Assembly (NCBI RefSeq): GCF_023898315.1
Contig: NC_064614.1
Span: forward strand, 379,377,348 to 379,441,347
Direction of reading: 5' to 3'
DNA: 64,000 nucleotides
Origin: Schistocerca nitens
Lineage: Eukaryota > Arthropoda > Insecta > Orthoptera > Acrididae
A program made the position numbers and the translations under genes. Below the pieces are notes generated by a model, which searched no databases, had not been told where the DNA came from, and saw only the letters and a list, made by a program, of their open reading frames with translations. Shown here piece after piece: positions 1 to 12,200 of this stretch; the stretch's first letter is position 1, and each line of letters begins with the position of its first letter.

Positions 1-2069
1 TCCTCTCTTCAAAAAAAGTATATACTGCTGAGTGATTTAACAAAGTGTGTGTGTAGACAATCTTCCTTCTACTTGAGTGTTCTAGTCTGCCATCTTTATC
101 CTCCTTGTTCCATATAGACCAACAAAAAAAATATGCTCCTCACTTACTTCACCTCTTATCCACCAAAACTCCAATAATCATCAGCATCACATAATCTCAA
201 TACTTCAATAATACCTCTTCAATACGTCGATCATCAATATCATTTACCTTACCTCTTGTCCACGAAAACTCCAATAATCATCAACTTCACATAATCTCAA
301 TACCTCAATCATACCTCTTCAATACGTCGATATATATAAACCTCAGCACCAATATCATTTCACTTCCATAACAACTCTTTCCTCTAGTCAGTCTCCTCGA
401 ACAAGTACAGACAAAATCCTAGTGCAACTTCAATTCAGCATCCCATACAATCCGAAGACACAGTGTCCACACACAACCTGTGTGTAATCCATCTGACCCA
501 AATTTTCTACTCATTATAAATTATAAGATACATTTTGGTTCCTTGTCCATCATTAAATTAAAAAAATGCATACATGACCTCTAACAGACTTAGTTCGAAT
601 AACTCTCAGTAATTAAGTACGATTACGAAGTCTTAATGATCGTGATATTTCAGTGTGTACACCACTTCAAAAATTATGGCAAACAGAAGCAAACAAGTGG
701 AGTATTTCTTGTGTCAAGTGTCACTTCCTATTTCAATTGCTCACGAAGAATGCAGTGTAATAACTGTCAATGGTCAAACCTAGTGTTGGTATGTCATGTC
801 GTTAACTTCCTTCCTATTAGCATAAATTTATACAGCTTCCATAAAACCTCCAGCTCATGTGACTTCTATGAAGTTTCTCGTACTAATGTCGTTCGTCGAA
901 TTATAGCACTTCATTTTCTTATCTTAAAAATATCAGGCACTGAGCGTAAGCAAAACATGCAATAGCGAGTAAATATACCAGTAGAGAACAGAATGTCAAC
1001 AAATGGATACAGCACAATTCCTACAACGAGGCTCTGCCAAGCGAACAATCTATAATTAATACCACAGTGTAACCTAAACTCTATGTACGTACACAGTATA
1101 TCAGCATTGCTATATTCTAAATTGAAGAGTAGTTGTGACAACAAACAGAAATGTGTAAATATGCAATCCATACGCACAGCAGCAAACATATATCTTACGT
1201 AATAAACAAGTCATTAGCATCATATCAGCATAAGCAAATAAATGTTCATATGTAATCTTAATAAATAAACATGAAGGCGCAAGCAGATAAATCACAAAGT
1301 ATAACTTACATACATAACTACAGTCAGCACAATTAATCAGTTGACAATTACAATTTAAATAAATAAGCACAGCAGGCACATAATAAAAAAATATGGCATC
1401 AGTGAAAAGGCATAGCAGCCAAGCGATGCGTAATATACATAACTAACAACACTGTTCATTAATCAATAATTGTCAAAATCAGTAAATGTACACAAGCACG
1501 TCGCTTCACAAGTAAATTCATGGAACATGAAATTTAGCACAAAGTCTGAATCACGTAATCGCGAGCAGCAAGTTACGTCTAAAATACGTACCTAAGTGGA
1601 ATTATGTTACCTGAAAAATAAACTCAATTAATCGTTACCTTTTTGGTTTTTTACTTTTTTTTTTTTTTTTTTTTTTGAAATTACATTCTTCCTGAAATTT
1701 TCTCCATAGCAAGTCCTCTTAACGTCGGACACACACAGAATTTACCTGAAGGTCTTAAATATTTTATACAACCGTATCCTGAAAAATACTGAACGTTAAT
1801 AACATAATTCATCAAGTCACTATAGCTTATACTGAATTTAATCGGAGAAATTAGACTGTGTATTTGTTTACGGCTGTCAGTGCATTCACACTGAGCGCTC
1901 GATCAGCTGTAGGCGCGTGACGTAGGAAGTAATTGGTTGCGGTCAACGACTGCCTTGTGCGGCGCGCAGACTGACTGTTGCTTTGAGTATGTGCCGCCGC
2001 CAAAATACAGCGCGGTATCCTTGTATTCTCCGCATGTTTACATGTAGCTGTTGGTTTCTCAGAAGTATG
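1..2069 (-). other. 3' non-coding region of copy A
   Basis: The reverse complement matches 24083-25978 of copy B along its length, with many substitutions and small indels. No reading frame is shared, and the short frames seen here are not conserved in B. It includes a T22 run near 1655-1677 and a GC-richer block at about 1900-2040 just after the pol end, which is also present in B at 24125-24260. Confidence 0.75.
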
Positions 2070-4272
2070 TCATTCCACAAAAATTTTAACATTAGATATG
2101 TGATGTATTCCCTTAGAGCGCCGAGATTTAAGAGTTTCTACTTCAACAGTGTTATCATGAATAATTTTGCGAATTCTGTATGGACCGTTATAAAGCAGAA
2201 AAAATTTGCGACACAAGCCTTTTCCTTTGTGAGACAAACGGTGAGACTTAATTAATACCTTTTGACCAACTGAAAAAGTTTTTAAACGACCAGGACGTTT
2301 AGCTGATTTCTCTCTTCTAGCAGCCGCAGACGCAATATTTTGCAGAGCCAGGTTGACAACTTCAGAATGCCGCAGTTTTCGTGAAGGCGGAAAAGGAACG
2401 ATTTCAGAAATGCGATTTGTCGGTGCTTTATTTTTTAATATCAATAGAGGCGGTAAAGAAGTTGAGTCATTAGGAAGTTCATTCAGAATGTTTTGAAAAA
2501 TATGAAGATACTGATCCCAAGTTCTGTGATTCTGATGACAATTAAGACGGCACAATTTATTGATTTCCTTCATCCATCTCTCTGAAGCATTAGATTTAGG
2601 GTGAAAAAGTGAAATAAAAATTGGTTTAATCTTACGACGCTGTAGAGTATGAAGCCAAATTTTAGAGCGAAACTGTGATCCATTATCTGATATAACCTTA
2701 TCAACATGACCAACTTCTTTAAGAAAATGTTTTTGAAAGCGTTAGATACTGAACGAGCTGTTGCCTTGCGTAAAGGTGTAAAACACACGTATTTTGATGT
2801 TAATTCCACTGCTACGAAAATGTACGCAAAACCATTAGTAGAACGAACCACTGGACCGAACAAATCGACTGCAGCCATGTCCTTTAATTTCTCTGGAATG
2901 ATAGGAAACAACGGTGCTCTGTCAGAAACAGTTGGCGGCTTAGCCTTTTGACATAATTTGCATTTGGCAAGAACAGATCGAATACGTTTTTCCATATTAC
3001 TGAAGTAGCAATTTTCTCGTAATTTATGAAAGCATTTTCTGGGACCAAAGTGCGCATAACTGAAATGTGTGTACCAAATCAATTTATTGACCCACTCATC
3101 AGGAATACAAACTAACCAAACAGAGTTGTCGACCGATTTTCGTTTAAAAAGAATGTCATTGCGAACTAAATAATGCTGTCTAATCGCTACGCTTTCCTTT
3201 CTCCTCCACTTCTCCTTAATGTCCTTCCAGATTGGATCCTTATTTTGCTCCTTAGCGATGTCCTGGAGCGAAGACGAAATAAAGTTCTCAAACGCAACAC
3301 CTTGAATGTACATCAAACAATAATGGTTTTCTTTGCATTCCTCTTCAGCACTTTGTTTCAAACCCATAGGTGCACGTGATAAAGCATCAGCAACAATATT
3401 TGAAGATCCCTGTATGTAAACAATACTAAAATCAAATTCCTGTAGGTACAACGCCCATCGTGACAATCTGCCATGAGTTAATTTTGTCGACATAAGAAAT
3501 TCCAAAGCTCGATGATCAGTGTAAACCTTAGTATGTCTACCGAACAAAAATGTGCGAAATTTTGTGAAAGCCCAAACAACAGCCAAAGCTTCAAGTTCCG
3601 TAATCGAATAATTCTTTTCGGATTTAGAGAGAACACGACTTCCAAATGCAATAGTCTTCTGTACTACAACGCCGTTTTCTTCTATCTCTTGAAAAAAATG
3701 TGCACCTAGGCCTTTGTATGATGAGTCCGTCGCCAAACAAAAATCTTTAGACAAATCCGGATGTGAAAGAAGTGGAGCAGCAACTAAAGCATCACGAAGT
3801 TGTTCAAATTGTGACTGAGCTTCCTCATCCCAACACCAATTAGATTTCTTTCCAGATAGTTCACATAAACGAGGTGTGGCCAAATCGTCCAATCTAACAA
3901 AGCGTCGAAGAAAATTACAGACACCAAGGAAACTACGAACATCACGTTTTGTGGTAGGAACAGCATAATTACGAATAGCGTCTAATTTTTCTGGATCAGG
4001 AAGAATACCTTCTGTAGAAATAATGTGACCGAGAAATTTCACCTGTGAACGACCAAATTCAGATTTTTCCAAGTTCACTGTAATGCCAACTCTTGCAAAG
4101 ATACGTAATAATGAATCCAAAGTTTTGTTGTGCTCACTCCAAGAACGTTTAGCTATAAGAATGTCGTCAACATATGAAGTAATATTGTCACGAAGATAAA
4201 CAGGTAAAATTTCGTTTAAACTACGAATGAATGCTGCAGAAAATATAGTAAGTCCAAACGGTAATTTCCAAA
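2070..4272 (-). pseudogene. pol: pol remnant: C-terminal RT, RNase H and integrase (copy A)
   Basis: Two minus-strand frames join to cover the end of reverse transcriptase, RNase H and integrase. The upstream part (about 4272 to 2570) begins inside RT just before the YVDD active-site box (near 4160-4170). It continues through the connection (FLGHIISTEGI), RNase H (residues ATDSSYKGLGA, YTDHRALEFL, IVADALSRAP) and the integrase HHCC zinc-binding domain (HFGPRKCFHKL...CKLCQKA). A small indel near 2730 shifts the frame just before the second catalytic Asp region. The rest of integrase, including the ERWMKE segment's tail and the GPY-type C-terminus, is at 2070-2573. Compared with copy B it keeps the RNase H region in one frame, so B's lesions are not ancestral. 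Not functional: protease and fingers/palm of RT are missing. Confidence 0.88.
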
Positions 4273-4494
4273 GTCACTTTTGGGTAAAACAGTCAAATCC
4301 GGTTATTCTTTACCTACTGTCTAGATAGATGGATAGTAGAAGAGTTGTTTTTTATAGATGCAAAGAATAGTGAAAGAGTAGCCAGCGGTGCAGAAAACTA
4401 GAAGGGAAATAGCACCACTACAGCTCGGGGCCCTATGCTCGCTACGGCACATATTCACTTAGTGTAGTGAATCCCCTGAGGACGTTAATAGCTG
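4273..4494. other. 222-bp filler DNA at an internal deletion of copy A
   Basis: Alignment by eye with copy B stops at 4272 on the RT side and resumes at 4495 on the gag side. The corresponding B interval 19801-21877 (about 2.08 kb: end of gag, protease, start of RT) is missing and these 222 bases stand in its place. They match nothing else I can see in the window and have no coding potential. The source is unknown. Confidence 0.7.
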
Positions 4495-5930
4495 CACATA
4501 AATTTCAGTTTGTGACTTAGTGGCAAATTTGGCGGAAGTGCGTACGTAAATTGATCTAACCATGAACATGGATGTATGTCATTCTTAGAATTGCGGAAGA
4601 TCTTAAATTTCCGAACAGTCAAAAAGTGTTTATAGTCAAAGTTTTCGCCTCGTGGCGACAAAGACCTACCGCGTCTGTCCCAGTCCCAATGTCGATTATT
4701 GTCAAGTTCGCGCGCCTGGCGCTCTCTTGTTGCATCCCGTAAATGAAACAAATTACTTTCCTCAAACCCTTCTGCTATCTGTGATTCTAAATTTCTTCTA
4801 CTGTCTTTTCCTATAATTTCGCCTTCGATTTGTTTGACTTGCTTTCGTAATGCCTTAACTTCCCTTTTAACATGTTCATTAAATTTTCCCTGATTTTCAA
4901 CATGCTTATTTATGTTCTGGTACTCTTCGGTTTCTGCAAATGGTAATGGAGCTGTATCATTCGAATCTCTGTCCCCATGTAAACTAAGACTTGTCAATTT
5001 ATCTGAAATCTCCTCATCTCTTTCCAATAAGTTTACGTCTTCCGTAAGTATCGCGACTCGGGTTTCGGTATTGTCACATTTAGTAGTTAACTGTTCACAC
5101 TGTTGCATTAAATTATTTATTCTGTCATTTGGTACGGATTCCTCGATTTTCTCAAATATTTCTTCCTTATCGTGTGCACGTTGTAAATTTAATTCTGAAA
5201 AATTTTGTACTATCACGCGATCTTTTTCTTCCTGTTCTCTATCCTGTTCCCTTTGCCTAATCTCTACTGCAATTAATCTATTATTGTGAGAATTCAAAAT
5301 CGGTTGTACTTCTTCTCTGATTTCTTTCTTTGATTCATCTTTCATGTTTTTGAAACATGTCCCTGTTCGTGAGCCTAACTGTGTTTCCATTGTTTCCTTC
5401 TCGGTTTTACTTGTTCCTATTTGTGAGCCTAACCGTGTTGTCATTGCTTTCATCTTTGTTTTTAATTCAGATCTCAAAGTTCCCATCTCTGTTTTAATTG
5501 TTCCTATTTGTGATCCCAGTGAGCCTAACCGTGTTTCCATTGTTCCCATACCAGTTGTAATTGTTCCTATTTCTGTTTTTAATTCGGATCGAAAATTTAA
5601 TATTGCACTCATCAACTGCTCCATACTAACTTGTTCGAAATTCTTTTCGCCCCTAACATTTCCCGCAAAACCAGTTTCCTTCGTCATGGCTGTAAAGCTA
5701 TCTGTGTTCGATACTGTTTCAGAATCTTCTATCGTTAATCTCGTATTCTGTGAATTTTCTGATTGAGAAAAATTTTGAAATGGTTCCGGACTATTTTCCC
5801 GACTTATTACATTGTTTTCAACTCCATTATTCATCATACTGTTTTCCTCTGTTGGCGAGTTCGCCATGTTAACAATTTCGTCATTCTCACTATCCATCAT
5901 TTTTGCCTTTTTCATCGATCGCGTAATCAT
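4485..5930 (-). pseudogene. gag: gag, truncated at the C-terminus (copy A)
   Basis: A 481-residue minus-strand frame starting MITRSMKKAKMM, collinear with the first part of the 755-residue Gag of copy B. It contains the acidic, coiled-coil-rich N-terminal half (including GTIKTEMGTLRSE-type heptads in a different copy number from B) and the beginning of the capsid domain (FDYKHFLTVRKFKIFRNS). It is cut at the FMC(G/S)Y position by the 2.08 kb deletion, so most of the capsid and the Asn/Arg-rich tail are absent. The last few codons come from filler DNA. Structural Gag normally assembles the cytoplasmic particle; this fragment could not. Confidence 0.88.
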
Positions 5931-6248
5931 TTACAAAACATACAAAACTCGTCACTATATGAAAATTACACACAATGACATTTTATCTCCAACAATACCA
6001 TTCACACGAAATGTTTCCCTCAAACACGATTAATCGAACAATTGAAATCTTCCTAACTGCACAACATTGTCAAATCCGTATACAAGATAACAAAATTAAA
6101 TTCTGCAGAAAAAAAATACCATTAGAAGAATGACAGTTACCAAATCTACACATGCAATATAGGCTACAATTACTAAACTACAAATTACTACAACAATACT
6201 ACTGTCTACTATTTTTACAATCAGAAGAATTCCAAGGGACGATCCGAA

Positions 6249-6261
6249 GCAGCGGTCGCCA
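6249..6261 (-). other. primer-binding site of copy A
   Basis: On the minus strand TGGCGACCGCTGC lies two bases inside the LTR end. It begins with TGG, the complement of a tRNA 3' CCA, and TGGCGACC resembles the tRNA-Arg primer sites known from mdg1/412-type elements (from memory). The same site is at 18110-18122 in copy B. Confidence 0.65.
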
Positions 6262-6263
6262 CG

Positions 6264-7024
6264 TGCATGGGGGCTTAATTAAAATAGAATGCAAATAATT
6301 TTAATTTTTTGATTTAGTAGCTGTCTGTTCGATTACGAAGTCTCGTAAACGGTTGGCCCTGACTAGTATTATTACGCTATCTGACTGCATAGAACAACAA
6401 CAAAGAATGAAATGAAAATTTTCGTTAACACAATTAATTAATTAAGTCCCCAGCAACTATAAAACCTACGAAACCAAAGCACAAGTGTAACTGTTCTGTA
6501 TGTGGAAGTATGACTCAACGCACATCTGGCACGGTTCTTCTTCAACAAGACAAGAATTTTTAAATACCAATTATACTGACGTGATAAAAGAAAATTAGAA
6601 ATACTATAATTGCGCAAAAAACCCAGAATTACACTCTAATACAAGAACACACGCCAGATGCTTTGTTGACTGAACCTGTAATGACGCATTATTCAGGACA
6701 TTGAAATAATGAGAAAGAAAAGAAAAGTAGTTTGTTACCTTAATGTATATTGATGAAAAGCACTCTAGACATTACAATCTCTCCACACCGACTCGCTACT
6801 ATCACATCTCAACAAGAACTTTTCAGTATCACATCTCAGCAAGCACTCCCTACTAGCACATCTCAACAAACACTCTCTGCTACGAGTTCTAACAAGCACT
6901 GACTACTCCGAGTCCTCGACAGGCACTGACTACTACGAGTTCTCAATAATCACTGCCAGTGGAGGCGGCGGAACAATACTCTCTAGCGCGATCTCTGGCG
7001 CTGTGGCTCAGTGTAGCCACCTTT

Positions 7025-7026
<2 letters not shown>
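6264..7026 (-). repeat. 5' LTR of copy A (763 bp)
   Basis: In element orientation it starts TGAAAGGTGG and ends CCCCATGCA, the same TG...CA ends as the LTRs of copy B, to which it is clearly related but diverged. The outer edge abuts an (AT)n tract. Confidence 0.88.
6791..6958 (-). repeat. imperfect ~30-bp tandem repeats in the LTR of copy A
   Basis: Near the outer (U3) side, five to six degenerate units of the type GAGATGTGNTAGTAGNGAGT recur. Copy B has fewer such units and, in its 3' LTR only, a 27-bp duplication in the same zone. Such U3 repeats often act as enhancer modules in LTR elements; that role is inferred here. Confidence 0.6.

Positions 7027-7079
<53 letters not shown>
7027..7079. 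repeat. (AT)n microsatellite abutting the LTR
   Basis: About 26 AT units start at the base after the LTR terminus, so copy A either inserted into an AT tract or the tract expanded from an AT-type target duplication. Confidence 0.9.
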
Positions 7080-7081
<2 letters not shown>

Positions 7082-8747
7082 TGTGTATTAAAAATACATA
7101 GCTTATGTCCACACAGATCTTCATTAGGGGATCGTGTAGAAATCTGAAGTAAACTGGCCAAGGGATTTTTGGTAAAAATCTTCCCCCTTTGTACAGTACT
7201 TACTTATATGTGTCAAGGCATATTACGAAATCTTATGTACTCAGTAATTTTTCTCTTGTCTTGAAGGTAAAGTGGGCATAATTTCCTTAAGATCGGTATA
7301 AAACTGTAGATTTGTATGAATTGCAAACAAAAGAATGAGCATTCTTCCTCGTATTTATATTTAAGACGTACAGTACTACAACATCAAGTGAGCACAAGAA
7401 TGTCTATGTTACCATTGCTGAAGCACAAATATATACGTTTTGTACATGGGACGATAGAGGTACAAGTGAACCTCGAGCTTTTATGATTATTTGTCGTTTA
7501 TGGCATTGCAGTATTAAAGTCATGTAGGCTGCTGTACTAGTTTTTATGTACGTTCGATTTTATTTTCGGACAGTTTTCATGAATGTACTCAGTACATATT
7601 GTTACATTAATAGTCAGATAGTTAAATGTGTCCCATATGTTTTCTCTGTTTGTATCCAGGTTGCCGGATAACGATCACATAGTTCGAAACTTGTAGGCAA
7701 CAAAAATTTGTTTATGATGCAATACAACAAAGACTTCCTTGTAATATTTTCGAGTGTGGTGCATTATTCACATAACATAGTTTAAATTACAGGGTTTACT
7801 TTTCCGATTTGGGCTGCCATCATAATACATCTTTCTGTCACCATGTACGCTATTGTAGCATTTAATTTAGGGTAGTATAACGGTGACGCAATAATACGGA
7901 ATTTATCCCTCGCACTTACTTCGCCTGCGGTGTGATAGCTATTTTTTGAGTGGGCACTGTACCGATTCTGTTTTACAGACTTCGAATATTAGATACAATA
8001 ACATTTCACTCCCTAAATTCTATTTTGATCTTAGTAACAACATTGGTAAAAGAGCGTACACGTCACGTTAGCTCGTTAACTACCATCAAAAATCCCAAAC
8101 TGGTGAGACGAAAACACGTGACTCTAACATTCTGTAAGTTTAGATGAATCTCTGCTCCCTCTCCGACACTTTTTCTCGGAAAGCTCCCTTCCTTTGGTTC
8201 CGAAGTTACTCCCGGATAATACGATTAAGACACACGTGAGAGGCTTACTGCCGGCGGCGGGGAAGATTTTCCCCGGAAAGGTCTGCGTCGTATTTTCAGC
8301 CATTAGTTCTCATGGGCTACACGAGTTCCCAAGAAGAAAGGTTAAAATAATAGTCCCTCCTTCCTTCCTCCCTTTCTCTCTCTCTCACCCTTCCTCTCTC
8401 CCCCTTTCCCTCTCTCCCTCTCTCGTTTTTCGTATTTCTTCCTTCACAGTCACTTAAAGGCTGTTAAATTAATGATGAGTCTGTGTTACATTAGTTAATG
8501 ACTTTGATGTTGCATTCTGGTCTTCGAGAATATAAATAACTTATATACTGGATTCTTCAAAGTAGCAATGACTCTTCAGCGTTTCGTTTGCTTGTTCTAG
8601 CTATGCTATTGTCGTCGCTTCCACCACTCTTAATCAAAAAACGCCAACACAAATGCTTCGTGCAGATCGTTTGTTAACCAATTGTCACTTCTGCGTATGA
8701 GTAACACCAAGCGGTAGCTCAGCATTTCTTTATACGTCGGATATTTG
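7080..8747. other. unassigned AT-rich sequence
   Basis: No reading frame, domain, tRNA-like or repeat structure that I recognise, apart from a pyrimidine-rich CT tract at about 8354-8425. Frames such as 7950-8147 and 8194-8457 are short and featureless. Confidence 0.5.
8354..8425. repeat. C/T-rich low-complexity tract
   Basis: Almost pure pyrimidine on the plus strand (CCTTCC and CTCTCT motifs). Confidence 0.85.
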
Positions 8748-9211
8748 CAGGGTGATCCAGCTGCCAATACTATGGGTTTCATGCAAAACGCAACATCTTC
8801 AAATACCAAGCATACAATTTCCTTATTCTCTCCCTAGCTAAACGCAGACTTTTAGTCCTGCAGAAAAAATGTGCGAAACCTCTTTGTAGCGAATTTAGCG
8901 TAGATAAAATTTGTACTGGGATATGTTTTCACTAGAGGCTGCAGTTTTTAGTTTAGTCCAGAAAAACATACAAAAGTGACCTTCGAATGTGTTTTTCTTG
9001 AATAATTCTAAATGCGTCGCCTCCAGCGAAAACATATTCCTGTACAAAATTTAACGACATTAAATTTTCTACATAAGGGTCCCGTTTATTTTTTCTGCAG
9101 GACTGATAGTTGACACTTAGCGAATGGGAAATGGGAAAAATCTGAATTGTGGTTTTTGAAAGCGTTCTGGGTAACATAAAACCCATGGGTAGGGGTTGCT
9201 GGATCACTCTG
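8748..9211. mobile_element. palindromic foldback/MITE-like element, 464 bp
   Basis: The ends CAGGGTGATCCAGC (plus strand, 8748) and CAGAGTGATCCAGC (minus strand, from 9211) are inverted repeats, followed on each side by the CATGGGTTT-like motif. Symmetry continues inward: TAGTCCTGCAGAAAAAA at about 8850 mirrors TCAGTCCTGCAGAAAAAA read from about 9105, and ATATGTTTTCACTAGAGGC near 8920 mirrors ATATGTTTTCGCTGGAGGC read from about 9035. The whole unit is thus an imperfect palindrome centred near 8980. It encodes no transposase. I could not settle a clean target duplication, so the superfamily is unassigned. Confidence 0.78.
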
Positions 9212-12200
9212 TATAGTTGAAACATAATTTCGATGTTAGGTGACTGCAGTGAGGAAGCTAAGAAGATGAGATAAATCTTAAATAATTCTCGGAATTCGTG
9301 ACATGAATTCAGTATAACTGAACTCAACACCAACCTTCTCAATGACCTGTTTTCTTACTTAACTTTGCCCATCACCATTAACAGAAGAAAGTTGTACAAG
9401 CGGCTGGCAGAGACGATAGTCTAATCGAAATACACAGAAATAATTATTTTGTATTTACGATTGTGTAGCAGAGAACCAATGATTCTGATACTGAAGCTTT
9501 CTGATTTAATTCCCCAGCTCATGTCTGTGGCGGTCACACAGTTTAATCTGTGAGAAATTCACAATAAATATACGCTCCGCAGTACAGTGAAACATTCATT
9601 CTGATAATTCTAGTAGATAGAGAAAGGAATATAACACTTTATTTTAAATGGAGAGCTCTGCGCAAAAACAAAGCTTTTGTATAAATGTGTGATAAGCAGT
9701 CATCTTAATTAAAGATATGACTTCGTCGACAGATAGTGACGATGCAAGGAAGCGAACAATCTTTTGCTTCGTTCTAATAACTATGGCCGTAAATTAGTGA
9801 TTCTGCTTTAAAACCTGTCATTGTGTTCTTGTATTGTTTTATGTAAATACCGTCTTTCTTTGCCACTTTTTATTCGAACAGAGTAGGAAGGTAGCTGCAG
9901 CATACAAAATTTAGTCGATGTGTCATTGATAGATATTCTAATGAAGATTTAAATATGTCTTACACCAAATGAAGATGGGTGAAAAACCAAAAATCGTATT
10001 GGGAACATACAAAAATGTATAAAAAGTTGCTGGTTACTGCATGTCCTACAGTAATGTAATCCACAGCCACGGAGAGAAACAATCAGTAAATTGGATAAAT
10101 GAAAGCCCTGTTTATTTGTTACAAAATTCAGTCATTTCCTGAGTAAAACGAGGACTATATTGCAGTACAGACGTTGGGTTTCTGCATATTGTTACATTAA
10201 GAGAGTAGTCTTCACATCATGACCTGATCCTTAGTTGACAAGGATTCTGATGAAAAATGACTGGCAGAAGGCGTACAACTCATCGCGGGGACAGTTTCTG
10301 CTTCGATAATTCCTGATAAATAACCCAGTTTTATGATCTGTAGTTTGTTTTGTTTTGTTGTTATTCAGTAGAAACTCTGAATCAATGGCACAAGGTTACG
10401 TTTTGCTTCATAAAAGGTTTGGCACTTTCTGACAGAAAAGGTATCCATATTTTAAAAAAATGGACTGAAAAATTGCAGAATTAAAATAATAATGAAAAGT
10501 AAAAATAGTAATAGTATTAATAATAATATGCACTGTAACATACAAAATATCGAGGAAATATCAGAAGTAATGGCAAAGTGAAGATTAATCTTCTCGGGAC
10601 ATTTCTATCGAATGAATGAGGAAAGGGTAACAAAACAAATACTGTATTTCTGTACTTCTGGAAAAAGAAATCAACAATAACATGGAGTACAGAATATGAA
10701 AAAGAAACTAGAAAGAAACAATATCAAAGGATCGGAGAATCGAAAGGAAATATTTTAATAATAAAATATTAAATTTATAAGATTTCTAATCCATAAAAAG
10801 TAAGCGTTCATGAAGAACAAGGATGAAAGAGACGGAAAGACAATATGAAGAAGAGATGAAGGACTACTGTCAAAACGGAACAGAATACAAATAAAAAGAG
10901 GAACTGAAGTTGTTACTTGATCCCAGTTAATAAATACGAAGAATAAAATATGTGTACCATAAAATTTTACTTCAATTTATAAATCCTAAAGACAGACATG
11001 AAAGCGTAAGGCATTTCTCATAGCATGTCAGTGCGAACCATTTTGGTATTGGTCCGTAATGATTTGCGGAAAATTATATTAAACACAAACCAGTATAGTG
11101 AGATCACGTAAGAAGTATGAATCCTCTTAATATGAACAGTTCTTCCCATTGTAAAACTGAGTTTATGGACTGAGTGACACCACAACAGAAACTAGCCGAT
11201 CCGAAGTACTCACAGATGATGCCATTATCTACTACTCCATACTTACAGTATTCATTTACATGGACCAGGCTCGTTCTTCGGGTAACGGGTTTTTCCTGGA
11301 AAAAAAAGCTTCAATTGACTTCGAAAAATGCTGTCAGTGGCAGCCTACAACACTCACGGAAAGCCTACTGAAAATATGTTGCAGAGTGCTACATACTTTT
11401 TAGAACATTAGTTAAGCATATGCTGATCACAGATTTTGTTCCTCTGCTCACCGAATGGATGTTACTACGGCTTTTCAACAGATTCATATTGGCAGCCATA
11501 AATCTAGTAAGTGACTAAGAATGCTTTCAGTGTTAAACACAGGGGCACTTGGAGTTCCTGAACTAGTGCGGTGAGAAGCGTTGGTAGTTGCCGTTGGGCT
11601 GGAAACAGTGTTTTGACGTGTTCTGAGCTGCCCCAAAATGTTAATCAGTATGAAGACAAGGAATGGCCTTCGAATTAAGCTGAACGGTTCTCAGCGGTAA
11701 TATCATTGTAGAAAGTCAATTGCAGTGAAATATAATATCAACAAACATCGTTTCGCTCACTCTTGAAGTCCACCGTCTACTCTGCTGACACTGCAGTCCA
11801 ACGAGACGGTTGTATCGTATGCAGCCATAATGTCAGAACAGGAAGTCAACTAGAGGCTGCTACATGCTCGAATTTCATCGAAAATCTACGTAACTGTATG
11901 ACTCACGAGTTTGTTGAGAGTAGAATCGATTTTCTTTGATAATAAAAATGGTAACATCCTGAATGTTTTTAAAAACAATCTGATAACGTTGTCCTGAATA
12001 TTTTAAAAATCATCTGGTAACTTTTAAGAAGTTGTCGTTGTTGATGATGATGCTGGTGATAATTAGGATGAAAGGATAGTTTGGGGACACCATGCTGAAG
12101 TCGTTAGCGCCTTCACTGAAACCCGATGGAACGAGTGTGGGTGAAAGACGCTCATCACAGCAACGTGTGAGGGTCATCCTCGCCACGGGAGCCTATTAGA

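Larger units (their letters stand above)
1..7026 (-). mobile_element. Ty3/Gypsy-type LTR retrotransposon, copy A (left part outside window)
   Basis: Minus-strand element of the same family as the complete copy at 17367-28461. Reading leftwards from 7026 it has a 5' LTR, a primer-binding site, a gag remnant, a deletion filled with unrelated DNA, the C-terminal part of pol, and about 2 kb of 3' non-coding sequence that runs off the window at base 1 (equivalent to about base 25978 of copy B). The 3' LTR is therefore outside the window. Deletion of the end of gag, all of protease and the N-terminal half of reverse transcriptase, plus a frameshift in integrase, make it non-autonomous. Confidence 0.9.

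Noticed and set aside
8953-9342. 129-residue minus-strand frame
   Set aside because: Mostly inside the palindromic element and unlike any transposase.
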